Assembly (NCBI RefSeq): GCF_008638365.1 | Contig: NZ_VWVU01000002.1 | Span: 310,001-374,000, forward strand | Direction of reading: 5' to 3' | Source of the DNA: Nocardiopsis quinghaiensis | GTDB taxonomy: Bacteria > Actinomycetota > Actinomycetes > Streptosporangiales > Streptosporangiaceae | DNA length: 64,000 bases | Shown: piece by piece, positions 33,494-42,672 of the stretch | How positions within the stretch are numbered: position 1 is the stretch's first letter | Layout of the letters: every line of letters begins with the position of its first letter | The notes under the pieces: generated by a model | Seen by the model: only the letters and a program-made list of their open reading frames with translations | Database searches by the model: none | What the model was told of the DNA's origin: nothing | Program-made: the position numbers and the translations under genes

Positions 33494-34177
33494 TCAGGCG
33501 CTCAGTCCCATGGCCTCCAGGCGGGCCGAGTGGCGGTCGGTGAGCGAGGCGAACATCCTGCTGACCGCGGCGAGGTCGCCCAGACCCGTGCCGTCCTCGG
33601 AGACCCTGGGGTCCTTGGCCAGCAGCGCGGCGAGGTCGGGGCGGGCCACCGCCACCGACTGCGCCTGGCTGAGCGCCTCTCCGACCAGGCGACGGGCCCA
33701 CAGGGACAGGCGCCCGGCCAGCTTGGGGTCCTCCTCCACGGCGGCGCGCACCGTCTCCGAGACGAACTCGGCCCGACCGGTCTCGGCCAGCACGCCCTCC
33801 ACCAGGGTCCGTGTCTCCTCGTCGGCCAGCGCGGCGGCCTTGCGGTAGAAGTCCCCCGCGATACCCTCACCGACGTAGGTCTTGACCAGGCTCTCCAACC
33901 AGCTCTGCGGCTCGGTCCGGGCGTGCCAGGCGTCCAGCGGACCCACGAACGGCGTCATGGCCTCCTCGGGGTCGACCCCCAGCTCCTCCAGCCGGTCCCG
34001 CAGCGTCTGGTAGTGCGCCTGCTCGGCGGCGGCGAGGGCGGCCAACTGGCCCTTGGAGCGCAGGGAGGGGGCCAGCCCCGCGTCGGCGGCGAGACGGAAG
34101 AAGGAACCGAGCTCGGCGTAGGCGAGCAGCCCGAGCAGATCGATCACGCCGGGGCTGTCAGAGGGGCCTTGGATCAT
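33494..34177 (-). CDS. Ferritin-like fold protein
   Basis: 227 residues, all-helical. ExxH-type metal ligands are plausible at AEQAHYQTLRDRLEELG and nearby AYAELGSFFRLAADAG, resembling the ferritin-like/MiaE-like family found next to rhlE in actinobacteria (Rv3210c in M. tuberculosis, from memory). The enzymatic role is unknown; members may be diiron hydroxylases. Divergent from the DEAD-box helicase gene, with a long leader between. Confidence 0.8.
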   Translation of the reverse strand: MIQGPSDSPGVIDLLGLLAYAELGSFFRLAADAGLAPSLRSKGQLAALAAAEQAHYQTLRDRLEELGVDPEEAMTPFVGPLDAWHARTEPQSWLESLVKTYVGEGIAGDFYRKAAALADEETRTLVEGVLAETGRAEFVSETVRAAVEEDPKLAGRLSLWARRLVGEALSQAQSVAVARPDLAALLAKDPRVSEDGTGLGDLAAVSRMFASLTDRHSARLEAMGLSA

Positions 34178-34321
34178 GCCGGTCAGCGTATCGCCCGGTC
34201 ACCCCGGCACCGAACCGGGGACTAAACGAACCGCAGGCACGGTTGCACTCGCTGGGAGCGGGTACGATCCACGCCGTCCACAGCCCGGTGAACTGCTATG
34301 TCCACCAGGCGCGTCACCAGC

Positions 34322-34681
34322 TAGACTCTGCGTGATGACCGGCGTGTGCGTCCGACATGAACTCTCCCCACACACGCGGGGATCTCCCACGCAGCGGCGT
34401 CGCGGAGGCGGCGCCCGCACAGGCGCGGACCCCCACCACGGTGGCCGGCCGCGCGAGGACAACGACGAACCACGGATGTGCTCCCCGTCCAATACGGGGA
34501 CGGCCCCTGTTCCGCGGCGGGGAACCCCGCGCCGCATGGATCCGGCAGGCTGCGCCACCGCGACGCCTCGTGAGAGAGGCGAGCGGTGAGCCGCGCCCGC
34601 ACGGCAGTGAGGGGCCGATCGCGACCGCATCCCGCCGCGGCCACGCCAACGTTGCGGCCCGCCAAGATGGAGGCTTGAGCC
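34322..34681 (+). other. Long structured 5' leader of the DEAD-box helicase gene
   Basis: A -10-like TAGACT (34322-34327) with a weak -35 (TGTCCA) 17 bases upstream predicts a leader of about 345 nt. It contains several strong hairpins, among them CCCC/GGGG stems at 34366-34381 and 34482-34500 and a CGCCTC/GAGGCG stem near 34563-34583. No ORF with support was found in it. Long leaders of helicase mRNAs are often sites of post-transcriptional or cold control. Confidence 0.5.
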
Positions 34682-36268
34682 CTGAGCAACACAGACGAGA
34701 CAACCAAACCGAAGATCACCTTCCGCGACCTGGGTGTGAACGCCGAGTTCGCCGACGCCCTGGAGGCGGAGGGGATCGTCGAGCCCTTCCCCATCCAGGA
34801 ACTGGCCCTGCCGATCGCGCTGAACGGCAGCGACATCATCGGCCAGGCCCGAACCGGTACCGGCAAGACCCTGGCCTTCGGCCTGCCCCTGCTCCAGCGC
34901 GCGCAGGAGGCCCCCGGAACGACCAGGCGGCCCCGTGCCCTGGTCGTGGTCCCCACACGCGAGCTGGCCATCCAGGTCGCCGCTGACCTGACCACCGCCA
35001 GCAAGCGCAGCGGCGGCCGCGTCCTGACCGTCTACGGCGGCCGTTCCTACGAGCCGCAGGTCAACGGCCTCAAGGAGGGCACCGACGTCGTCGTCGGCAC
35101 CCCGGGCCGCCTGCTGGACCTGGAGAACCAGAAGCACCTGCGCCTGGACGGGGTGTCCGCGGTGGTGCTGGACGAGGCCGACAAGATGCTCGACCTGGGC
35201 TTCCTGCCCGACATCGAGCGCATCCTCACCAAGACCCCGGACGAGCGACAGACCATGCTCTTCTCGGCCACCATGCCGAGCGAGATCGTCTCCCTGTCGC
35301 GCAAGTACCTGACCCGTCCCACCCACGTGCGCGCGGGTGACGACAACGAGATCGACGGCTCGGCCATCACGGGGCAGATCACGCAGCACGCGTTCCGCAC
35401 CCACCAGATGGACAAGATCGAGATGCTCGCCCGCCTGATCCAGGCGGAGGACCACGGCCAGAGCATGGTGTTCTGCCAGACCAAGCGGGCCTGCGACCGG
35501 GTGGCGGGCGACCTGAAGACACGCGGTTTCGCCGTCGCGGCCGTCCACGGCGACCTGGGGCAGAGCCAGCGCGAACGCGCCCTCCGGGCCTTCCGCAACG
35601 GCAAGATCAACATCCTGGTCGCCACCGACGTGGCAGCCCGGGGACTCGACGTGGACGACGTCACGCACGTGGTCAACTACGAGACTCCCGAGGACGAGAA
35701 GACCTACACGCACCGCATCGGCCGTACCGGCCGGGCCGGGCGCAGCGGCACCGCCGTCACCTTCGTGGACTGGCAGGAGATGCCGCGTTGGAAGCTGATC
35801 AACAGCGCTCTCGACCTTCCGTTCTTCGAGCCGGAGGAGACCTACTCCACCTCGCCGCACTTCTTCGAGGCACTGCGGATCCCGACCGGGACCAAGGGCA
35901 AGCTGGCCGCGAACAAACGCGACGAGCACGCGGGTCTGGAGGCCGAGGAGGTCGAGGACATCGGCGACACCGGGACGCCCCGGGGCGACCGGGGCGGTCG
36001 GCGGGACCGTGACCGGGACCGGGACCGGGACCGCGGCGAGGGTGGCGGCGGCCGGAACCGCAACCGCTCGCGCCGCCGTACCCGCAGCGGCCACGACGCG
36101 GCCGGGTCCGAGAGCTCCGCGGAGAAGGCGGGCGGTGGCGCCCCGGCGTCCCCGGACGCATCGCGAGGAGGCGCCAAGTCCTCCGACGAGGGCGCCCGCA
36201 AGGTGCGGCGACGCCGTCGCACCCGTGGCGGCGCCAGCGCCGCCCGACGGGACCCCGAGAACACCTGA
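34682..36268 (+). CDS. DEAD-box ATP-dependent RNA helicase (RhlE/CshA-like)
   Basis: 528 residues if translation begins at CTG 34682. All core motifs are present: Q-motif ITFRDLGV and PFPIQ, Walker A ARTGTGKT, PTRELA, VGTPGR, DEAD (VLDEADKML), FSATM, and HRIGRTGRAG. The C-terminus is rich in R, G, D and S (RDRDRDRDRGEGGGG), an RNA-binding tail. Start choice: an in-frame TGA at 34676 sets the limit; the next usual start, GTG 34736, would cut the Q-motif and has no ribosome-binding site, whereas CTG 34682 has GGAGG eight bases upstream and gives the natural N-terminus SNTDETTKPKITF. Acts in RNA unwinding, decay or ribosome assembly. Confidence 0.92.
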   Translation: MSNTDETTKPKITFRDLGVNAEFADALEAEGIVEPFPIQELALPIALNGSDIIGQARTGTGKTLAFGLPLLQRAQEAPGTTRRPRALVVVPTRELAIQVAADLTTASKRSGGRVLTVYGGRSYEPQVNGLKEGTDVVVGTPGRLLDLENQKHLRLDGVSAVVLDEADKMLDLGFLPDIERILTKTPDERQTMLFSATMPSEIVSLSRKYLTRPTHVRAGDDNEIDGSAITGQITQHAFRTHQMDKIEMLARLIQAEDHGQSMVFCQTKRACDRVAGDLKTRGFAVAAVHGDLGQSQRERALRAFRNGKINILVATDVAARGLDVDDVTHVVNYETPEDEKTYTHRIGRTGRAGRSGTAVTFVDWQEMPRWKLINSALDLPFFEPEETYSTSPHFFEALRIPTGTKGKLAANKRDEHAGLEAEEVEDIGDTGTPRGDRGGRRDRDRDRDRDRGEGGGGRNRNRSRRRTRSGHDAAGSESSAEKAGGGAPASPDASRGGAKSSDEGARKVRRRRRTRGGASAARRDPENT

Positions 36269-36274
36269 CGCACG

Positions 36275-36300
36275 GGCGCCCGCACGCGCGAGCGGGCGCC
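36275..36300 (+). terminator. Terminator downstream of the helicase gene
   Basis: A 9-bp perfect stem (36275-36283 with 36292-36300), eight-base loop, six bases past the stop codon. Confidence 0.6.
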
Positions 36301-36360
36301 GCGGTCGACGCGGGGCGGGCGACGGGCCTTCCCCGCGGTGCCGATGGCCCTCGCGGCCAC

Positions 36361-36385
36361 GGCCCGGGTTCAACCGGCCCGGGCC
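36361..36385. other. Hairpin just upstream of the LipV-like gene
   Basis: An 8-bp stem (36361-36368 with 36378-36385), 25 bases before the GTG of the hydrolase gene. It may be a second terminator of the helicase transcript or part of the next gene's leader. Confidence 0.4.
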
Positions 36386-36409
36386 ACCGATCGTCTAGGG
36401 TGGCCCGAC

Positions 36410-37318
36410 GTGAGTACACCTCAGTTCATCGACCTGCCCCCGGGCGTACGGCGCGCGGACCTGACCCTGTCGTACGGTCCCGTCGCCGCCCTGCGGGCGC
36501 TTCCCACCTCCGGCGGCACCGAGTTGGCCCCCGCTGTCCTGGTACACGGGTTCACCGGCAGCAAGGAGGACTTCATCGCCCTCCTCCAGAGCCTGGCCCA
36601 GGCCGGCCGGGAGGTGGTCGCGATCGACCTTCCCGGCACCTACCAGTCGCCGGGCCTGGAGTCCCTCGTTCTCCCGTCCGGCGTACGACGGCCGGACTAC
36701 CGCCTGCCCTCCCTGGGCGCGGTCGTCGCCGAGGTCCTGGACCAGGTCGGCGACGGCGGCCCCGTCCACCTGCTGGGGCACTCCTTCGGCGGGTTGGTCT
36801 CACGCGAGGCCGCTCTGGTCGAGATGTCGCCGCTGGCCTCGCTCACCCTGATGTGCTCGGGTCCCGGCGCCCTGAGCGGTCCGAGCGCGGACACCACGCG
36901 CGGCCTCATCGCCGCCGTGTCCAGGAACCCCACCCCCGAACGGCTCCGGGAGCTGTGGGAGGAGCAGTTCGACGCCGAGGCGCGGGGACGCACACCCCGG
37001 TCCGATATCCGCGACTTCCTGCGCGAGCGGCTGCTGGCCAGCAGCGCCGTGGGCCTGATGCACATGGCCGAGGAGCTGTTGGCCGCGCCTGACCGCGTGG
37101 ACGAGCTGGCCCGTGTGGAGATCCCCAAGCTGATCCTGTACGGCGAGAACGACGAGGCCTGGCCGCTGGAGGAGCAGGACCGGATGGCCGAGCGGCTGGA
37201 GGCCAAGCGCCTGGTGGTCCCCGGCGCGGGCCACTCCCCCAACGTGGAGGCCCCCGAGACCACGGCGAGCGCGCTCACCGCGTTCTGGAACGAGGCGGAG
37301 TCGGTGGGCCGCCGCTGA
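36410..37318 (+). CDS. Alpha/beta hydrolase (LipV-like)
   Basis: 302 residues from GTG 36410 (AGGGTGG upstream). Oxyanion-hole motif VLVHGFTGSKEDF (about 44-56), nucleophile elbow LLGHSFGG (Ser about 127), acid in LYGENDEAWP and the catalytic His in GAGHSPNVEAP complete the triad. Cytosolic esterase/lipase-like fold. In M. tuberculosis a similar gene (lipV, Rv3203) lies between adnA and the ATL gene; here it has moved beyond the helicase gene. The substrate is unknown. Confidence 0.87.
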   Translation: MSTPQFIDLPPGVRRADLTLSYGPVAALRALPTSGGTELAPAVLVHGFTGSKEDFIALLQSLAQAGREVVAIDLPGTYQSPGLESLVLPSGVRRPDYRLPSLGAVVAEVLDQVGDGGPVHLLGHSFGGLVSREAALVEMSPLASLTLMCSGPGALSGPSADTTRGLIAAVSRNPTPERLRELWEEQFDAEARGRTPRSDIRDFLRERLLASSAVGLMHMAEELLAAPDRVDELARVEIPKLILYGENDEAWPLEEQDRMAERLEAKRLVVPGAGHSPNVEAPETTASALTAFWNEAESVGRR

Positions 37319-37330
37319 CCGTGGCGCACG

Positions 37331-37359
37331 GCCGCGCCGCCGGAGGACGGCGGCGCGGC
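37331..37359. terminator. Bidirectional terminator
   Basis: A perfect 12-bp stem (37331-37342 with 37348-37359) and GAGGA loop between the convergent hydrolase and MBL-fold genes. Confidence 0.75.
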
Positions 37360-37428
37360 GGCGGACGGAGCGCGGTGGAGCCCCGGAGGGGCACACCGGC
37401 GCGGAGGGACCCCCTCTGGACCAGTCCG

Positions 37429-38373
37429 CTAGACCCAGGAGTCGAAGTTCTTGCTCTCGGCACCCGTGGTGGTGGCGGGGCCGCGGTCGGGCAGGACCCG
37501 GGTGTCGGGCGGCAGGGACAGCAGAGCCTCCCCGATGGAGGCGAGCTGCGTCGTGTAGTCGACGTAGGTGCTGCCGACCATGCCGGGCTCGCCCTTGCGC
37601 AGGGTGTCGCCGCTGAAGACGACCCCGAGCTCGCTGACGTAGTAGCCGACGGTGCCGGTGGCGGTGCCGGGCAGGGCCAGGACGTCGATGTGCAGGTCGC
37701 CGATGTCGAGGGCGCCCTGGCCCTCCACCTCGATCTCGGGGCGGTGCTCGGCGCCGTGGTGGCGGCGCCAGGCGCGCATCTCGCGCGGGTGCAGGGCGAT
37801 GGGGGCCTCGGACTCCTCGGCGACCTTGATGGCCGACTCGATGTGGGGGCTGTAGGCGTTGGTACAGGCCACGAGGTAGATCTCGCGCTCCCCGACAGCC
37901 TCCAGGACGGCCTCGGCGTCGTAGGCGGGGTCGATGACGATGACGCCCTCGTCGTCGGCCTCGACGATCCAGGTGTTGCTGACGATGTCGTGCTTCTCGC
38001 CGTCGAACTCGAAGACGCCGGCGGTGCGCACGCGGGTGATCTTGTCAGCGTCGGGACCGGTCACCCCGGTCTCCTCGCCCTCGTCGGCGAAGGCGTCGGC
38101 GGACGCGTCCTCCTCCACGGACTTCTTCTCGTCCTCGGAGCCGTCGGACTCCTCCTCGGACTCCTCCGGGGCGTCGGCGTCGCTGGAACCGGTCTCGGCG
38201 TCGGCCTTCCCGGCCACGTCGGTCCCGGCGGACTCCTCGACGGGCTCCTTCGCGTCAGCCGTGTCGGCCTCGGCGGAGTCCTCCTCCTCGACCTCCTGGT
38301 CCGCCGCGGCCTCCGCAGCGGAGTCGGTGGCCTCCTGGCCGTCCTGCTTCTTCGGCTTCCGCTTCCAGAACAC
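37429..38373 (-). CDS. Metallo-beta-lactamase-fold protein with degenerate metal site
   Basis: 314 residues. The first about 115 residues are very acidic low-complexity sequence after a basic start (MFWKRKPKKQ). The rest follows the MBL fold: SNTWIVEADDEGVIVIDPA, the position of the HxHxDH motif (here TNAYSPH), PGTATGTVGYY where PGHTPGS is usual, FSGDTL (Asp kept), and LPDRGPATTTG where PGHGPxTT is usual. Thus most zinc-binding His residues are lost, so hydrolase activity of the standard type is unlikely. It may bind ligand or act structurally. Convergent with the LipV-like gene. Confidence 0.85.
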   Translation of the reverse strand: MFWKRKPKKQDGQEATDSAAEAAADQEVEEEDSAEADTADAKEPVEESAGTDVAGKADAETGSSDADAPEESEEESDGSEDEKKSVEEDASADAFADEGEETGVTGPDADKITRVRTAGVFEFDGEKHDIVSNTWIVEADDEGVIVIDPAYDAEAVLEAVGEREIYLVACTNAYSPHIESAIKVAEESEAPIALHPREMRAWRRHHGAEHRPEIEVEGQGALDIGDLHIDVLALPGTATGTVGYYVSELGVVFSGDTLRKGEPGMVGSTYVDYTTQLASIGEALLSLPPDTRVLPDRGPATTTGAESKNFDSWV

Positions 38374-38486
38374 GGCGTCAGACCTTTCGATTTCGTCCGG
38401 GTATGAGATGGATTACGCTGCGACCATTGTCGCGCTCCCGCACAGTGATCGGTACCGTACCGGATTCCGGGGAGGCGACACACGGT

Positions 38487-39362
38487 TCACCCCCGGAGAA
38501 GGGGCACTCCCGTCGCGGGCGCGACGAGCCGTTCGAACGCCTCCGGGGCGGTGGTCCTGCACCCCAGTCTGCGGCCGGACAGGCTCCCGTGGTCGTCGCT
38601 GGAGCCGGTGACCACCACGCCCAGGTCCCCGGCCACCCCGCGCCAGTATCCGGCCTGCTTCCGGTTGTGGGAGGGGTGGTCGGCCTCGATCCCGCCCAGG
38701 CCCGCGGTGGCCATGCGCTCCACCAGTTCGAGGGGGACCGCGCCGTTGAGGGAGCCCTCCGCACGCGCCGGGTGGGCCAGCGAGCACACACCGCCCGCCG
38801 CACGCACCAGCTCCACCGCGCGGACCGGATCGATCGCGTACCGCGAGGCGTAGGCCGGGCCGCCCGAGCCGATCCACCGGTCGAAGGCGTCCTGCACGTC
38901 CCTGGCCGCGCCCGCCTCCACGATCGCGCGGGCCAGGTGCGGGCGTCCGATCGTGTTGGCGTCGGCGTACTCGTCACGGCCCGCGCCGGCGATCTCCAGC
39001 ACCCGTTCCCAGGTGAGGTCCACTCCCAGATCGCGGAGCTTGCGGACCATCTCCTCGGCGCGGACGGCTCGGTCGGAGCGGACACGGCGCAGCTCCTCGG
39101 CCAGGCCGGGATCCTCGGGGTCGAACAGATAGGACACCAGGTGCACGCTGGACCCGGCGTAGGCGCAGGACAGCTCCATCCCGGGGACGAGGGTGAATCC
39201 GGGGGGCAGGTGCTTGGCGGCCTCCTCGATACCGCCGACCGTGTCGTGATCGGTGAGGGCGAGCACGTCGAGACCCGCGGCGACCGCGTACTCGACGACG
39301 TCGGCGGGGATGTCGGTTCCGTCGGAGACCGAGCTGTGTGAGTGCAGGTCGATACGTGTCAC
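38487..39362 (-). CDS. PHP domain-containing phosphoesterase
   Basis: 291 residues from GTG 39362. PHP metal motifs are clear: DLHSHSSVSDGT, LTDHDT, GMELSC (Glu), CSLAHPAR and GSSDDHG. The sequence arrangement is that of the TrpH/RNase AM-type subgroup that hydrolyses nucleoside 3',5'-bisphosphates or short RNA 5' ends. The frame is open beyond the start but overlaps the next gene's antisense. It sits next to a DUF6758-type gene, a common actinobacterial pairing. Cytosolic. Confidence 0.9.
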   Translation of the reverse strand: MTRIDLHSHSSVSDGTDIPADVVEYAVAAGLDVLALTDHDTVGGIEEAAKHLPPGFTLVPGMELSCAYAGSSVHLVSYLFDPEDPGLAEELRRVRSDRAVRAEEMVRKLRDLGVDLTWERVLEIAGAGRDEYADANTIGRPHLARAIVEAGAARDVQDAFDRWIGSGGPAYASRYAIDPVRAVELVRAAGGVCSLAHPARAEGSLNGAVPLELVERMATAGLGGIEADHPSHNRKQAGYWRGVAGDLGVVVTGSSDDHGSLSGRRLGCRTTAPEAFERLVAPATGVPLLRG

Positions 39363-39423
39363 CGGGCGATTGTACGTAAGTCCCGGTTGCCGCGCCCCGC
39401 GCGGGAGGGCGGCGCGGCCGGGT

Positions 39424-40098
39424 TCAGTCCGTTTCGCCCCGGGGTGCCAGGCTCCGGACGAGGAAGGGGCTGGGCGCGCCGAAGGGCGGTTCCAGCGCGA
39501 TGCCCCCGTCCCTGATGTCACGCAGGTCGCGCAGCGCGTTGATCTCGCACATGAGCATGCCGGTGTCGGCGGCGGCGAACACCAGCCACAGCCAGTGGGC
39601 GAGCGCCTCACCGGTGTAGACGGCCCGGTCACGGCCCACGTCCAGGTTCCACAGCGCGACCTCGTGGCCGTCGAAACGCACCTTGGCGTCGGCCGCGGAG
39701 GTGTCGAAACCTTCGCCGGGGTCGGGACCCTCCAGTCCGGCGAGGCGGGCACCGAGGCCCACGCCGGGGTCCTCGGCGACGATGACGGCCTCGCCGACGC
39801 CGCCGAGCGGGTCGGGTCCGGACAGGGCCACGGCGGTGGCGAGGGTGCCGCTGCGCTCGTCCCCGCACTCGGCGAAGCCGGTGACCACCCAGTTGGTGGG
39901 CAGCGGCCAGGGGATCCACACGGGGACGTGCGCCTGGGGCAGGAGAGCCTCCAGGGACGCGGTCCCGGGGGCCCGCACCGGCCACAGGGGCGCGACGGGC
40001 CCGTGGACGTCACACTGCCAGGCGCTGGTCCACAGCCCCGGAGGCTGGACCGTGCGCCCGCAGCGGGGACACGTGGGCTCGGACTTCATGCTGCTCAC
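39424..40098 (-). CDS. DUF6758-type zinc-ribbon protein
   Basis: 224 residues (GTG 40098; ATG 40089 also possible). An N-terminal CPRCG followed by WQCDVHGPVAPLWP looks like a zinc ribbon. The body has PVWIPWPLPTNWVVTGFAECG and MCEINALRDLRDIRDGG, which I associate with an actinobacterial family located beside PHP genes (DUF6758, from memory). Function is unknown. Confidence 0.72.
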   Translation of the reverse strand: MSSMKSEPTCPRCGRTVQPPGLWTSAWQCDVHGPVAPLWPVRAPGTASLEALLPQAHVPVWIPWPLPTNWVVTGFAECGDERSGTLATAVALSGPDPLGGVGEAVIVAEDPGVGLGARLAGLEGPDPGEGFDTSAADAKVRFDGHEVALWNLDVGRDRAVYTGEALAHWLWLVFAAADTGMLMCEINALRDLRDIRDGGIALEPPFGAPSPFLVRSLAPRGETD

Positions 40099-40180
40099 GG
40101 GTCTACCCGAGCCACCCGGACGGAAAACGCGTCGCGGGCGGACCGCACGGGCGGCCCGCCCGCGTCCGGGCGCGGTGGTG

Positions 40181-42073
40181 CTACCGCTGCTGGCGCTTCT
40201 TGTTGGCCGTCATCCGGCCGCGCTCCTTCTGGTCCAGGACGACCTTGCGGATGCGCACGTGCTCGGGGGTGACCTCCACGCACTCGTCCTCGCGGCAGAA
40301 CTCCAGGGCCTGCTCCAGGGAGAGCTTGCGCGGCGGCACCAGCCGCACCAGCTCGTCGCCGGTGGCCGAGCGCATGTTGGTGAGCTTCTTCTCCTTGGTG
40401 ATGTTGACGTCCATGTCGTCGGCGCGCGAGTTCTCGCCCACGATCATGCCCTCGTAGACCTCGGTGCCCGGCTCGACGAAGAGCGTGCCGCGCTCCTGGA
40501 GGTTGAACATCGCGAACGCGACGGCGTTGCCGGCGCGGTCGGCCACCAGGGACCCGTTGGCACGGGTGCGCAGGTCACCGAACCACGGCTCGAACTTCTC
40601 GAAGACGTGGTGGGCGATGCCGGTACCGCGGGTCTCGGTGAGGAACTCGGTGCGGAAGCCGATGAGGCCGCGGGAGGGCACCAGCCAGTCCATGCGCACC
40701 CAGCCGGTGCCGTGGTTGACCATGTTCTCCATCCGGCCCTTGCGGACGCTGAGCAGCTGGGTGATGGCACCCATGTACTCCTCGGGGGCGTCCACGGTGA
40801 GGCGCTCGACGGGCTCGTGGATCTTGCCGTCGACGACCCTGGTGACCACCTGGGGCTTGCCGACGGTCAGCTCGTAGCCCTCGCGGCGCATCTGCTCGAC
40901 CAGGATGGCCAGCGCAAGCTCGCCGCGTCCCTGCACCTCCCAGGTGTCGGGGCGCTCGGTGGGCAGCACGCGCAGGGAGACGTTGCCGACGAGCTCCTTC
41001 TCCAGGCGGTCCTTGACCAGGCGGGCGGTGACCTTGGCGCCCTTGACCCTGCCGACCAGCGGCGAGGTGTTGGTGCCGATGGTCATGGAGATCGCGGGCT
41101 CGTCCACCCGGATCAGCGGCAGCGGGACCGGGTTCTCCAGGTCGGCGAGGGTCTCGCCGATCATGATGTCCTCGATACCGGCGATGGCGACGATGTCGCC
41201 GGGACCGGCCTTCTCGGCGGGCTTGCGCTGCAGGCCCTCGGTCATGAGCAGCTCGGTGAGCTTGACCTGCTGGACGCTGCCGTCGGTGCGGATCCACGCC
41301 ACCTGCTGGCCCTTGCGCAGTTCGCCCTGCTGGATGCGGCACAGCGCCAGGCGGCCCAGGAACGGGGAGGCGTCCAGGTTGGTGACGTGGGCCTGGAGGG
41401 GTCCTCCGGGGACGTACTCGGGGGCCGGGATGGTGTTCAGGATGGTGCTGAACAGCGGCACGAGGTTGTCGTTGTCGGGCATGCCCCCGTTGTCGGGGCG
41501 CTCCAGGGAGGCCTTGCCGTCGCGCGCGCAGGCGTAGACGATCGGGAACTCGATCTGCGACTCGTCGGCGTCCAGGTCCATGAACAGCTCGTAGGTGTCG
41601 TCCACGACCTCGGCGATGCGGCTGTCGGGCCGGTCGACCTTGTTGATGACGAGGATGACGGGGAGCTTGGCCTGGAGTGCCTTGCGGAGCACGAAGCGGG
41701 TCTGTGGAAGCGGGCCCTCGCTGGCGTCCACGAGCAGCACGACGCCGTCGACCATCGACAGGCCCCGCTCGACCTCGCCACCGAAGTCGGCGTGGCCGGG
41801 GGTGTCGATGATGTTGATGACCACGTCCTCGCCCTCGGGCGTGGTGTAGTGGACCGCCGTGTTCTTCGCGAGAATGGTGATGCCCTTCTCGCGCTCCAGG
41901 TCGTTGGAGTCCATGACACGGTCGTCGACGTCCTGGTTCTCGCGGAACACTCCGGATTGCCAGAGCATGGCGTCAACGAGGGTCGTCTTGCCGTGGTCCA
42001 CATGGGCCACGATCGCGACGTTGCGGAGGTCGCTGCGGCGTGCGGAGCCCTCGACGGGCGTAGCGCTGGACAT
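40181..42073 (-). CDS. typA: Translational GTPase TypA/BipA
   Basis: 630 residues from ATG 42073. GTPase motifs: G1 [10 protein letters not shown]2/switch ERGITI-like EREKGITI, G3 [14 protein letters not shown], and G4 NKVDRPD. Domains II, III and V follow, then the BipA-specific C-terminal domain ([20 protein letters not shown] region) and a basic tail (TANKKRQQR). It binds ribosomes and assists 50S assembly or stress translation. Upstream in-frame codons to 42121 are not favoured because homologues begin near this Met. Confidence 0.96.
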   Translation of the reverse strand: MSSATPVEGSARRSDLRNVAIVAHVDHGKTTLVDAMLWQSGVFRENQDVDDRVMDSNDLEREKGITILAKNTAVHYTTPEGEDVVINIIDTPGHADFGGEVERGLSMVDGVVLLVDASEGPLPQTRFVLRKALQAKLPVILVINKVDRPDSRIAEVVDDTYELFMDLDADESQIEFPIVYACARDGKASLERPDNGGMPDNDNLVPLFSTILNTIPAPEYVPGGPLQAHVTNLDASPFLGRLALCRIQQGELRKGQQVAWIRTDGSVQQVKLTELLMTEGLQRKPAEKAGPGDIVAIAGIEDIMIGETLADLENPVPLPLIRVDEPAISMTIGTNTSPLVGRVKGAKVTARLVKDRLEKELVGNVSLRVLPTERPDTWEVQGRGELALAILVEQMRREGYELTVGKPQVVTRVVDGKIHEPVERLTVDAPEEYMGAITQLLSVRKGRMENMVNHGTGWVRMDWLVPSRGLIGFRTEFLTETRGTGIAHHVFEKFEPWFGDLRTRANGSLVADRAGNAVAFAMFNLQERGTLFVEPGTEVYEGMIVGENSRADDMDVNITKEKKLTNMRSATGDELVRLVPPRKLSLEQALEFCREDECVEVTPEHVRIRKVVLDQKERGRMTANKKRQQR

Positions 42074-42184
42074 GGGAAAGTCTCGATCTCCTGGTACTGG
42101 GAAGAGACCGCAGATTGCCACGGCCCGTTACCAGTTTATGGGGTCATAGCGGCCCCTTGGGGAAACGTGCTGGCCAAACCGTCG

Positions 42185-42619
42185 TCAGGGCCGGGTGACG
42201 GCGCCCGGTGAGAGCAGGGGTTCGACGAGGTCGAGGAAGGGCACGTCGGCGGGAAGCCAGTCCAGGGTACGCAGACCGGCGGCGGCGATCCAGCGCAGGG
42301 AGAGGTGCTCCAGGGCCTGGGGCTCGCCGGAGAGCAGCTCCACGCGCCACAGCCGCAGTACGGCGGGGCGCGTGTGGCCCCGGCCGGGTGCGGGGAAGGG
42401 CGCCTCCGTGCCGAGCTGGTGCAGGGGGCGCACGTCGGCGCCGAGTTCCTCACGGCACTCGCGGACCACGGCCTGGGCCGGGGTCTCCCCGGGGTCGACC
42501 TTGCCGCCGGGGAACTCCCACCGGCCGCGCAGGGCCTCGGGCCCGGCACGCTGGGCGGCCAGGACGCGGCCGTCGCGGATGACGGCGGCGCCCACCACGA
42601 TCAGTGTCTGTTGTTCCAC
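42185..42619 (-). CDS. MutT-type (deoxy)nucleoside triphosphate pyrophosphohydrolase
   Basis: 144 residues from GTG 42619. The Nudix box is complete: GGKVDPGETPAQAVVRECREELG, given here as GGKVDPGE at about 40 and RECREELG at about 54. WEFPGGK preceding it is typical of MutT/8-oxo-dGTPases and CTP pyrophosphohydrolases that sanitise the nucleotide pool. Upstream of typA on the same strand, 111 bp apart. Confidence 0.9.
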   Translation of the reverse strand: MEQQTLIVVGAAVIRDGRVLAAQRAGPEALRGRWEFPGGKVDPGETPAQAVVRECREELGADVRPLHQLGTEAPFPAPGRGHTRPAVLRLWRVELLSGEPQALEHLSLRWIAAAGLRTLDWLPADVPFLDLVEPLLSPGAVTRP

Positions 42620-42672
42620 GGTGCCCAGCGTATCGATCCTCCACGACATCACCGGTCCCGGCGGCGGAGCGG

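Noticed and set aside
34361-34505. Two hairpins (CTCCCC...GGGGAT at 34364 and 34481) resembling type I-E CRISPR repeats of actinobacteria
   Set aside because: Only two units, 117 bp apart instead of about 61 or 122, differing in the loop and flanks, with no repeat in between and no cas genes. They are better explained as hairpins of the helicase leader.
38487-40013. Extended PHP frame of 508 codons
   Set aside because: The part beyond 39362 overlaps the DUF6758-type gene on the same strand in another frame and lacks any motif.
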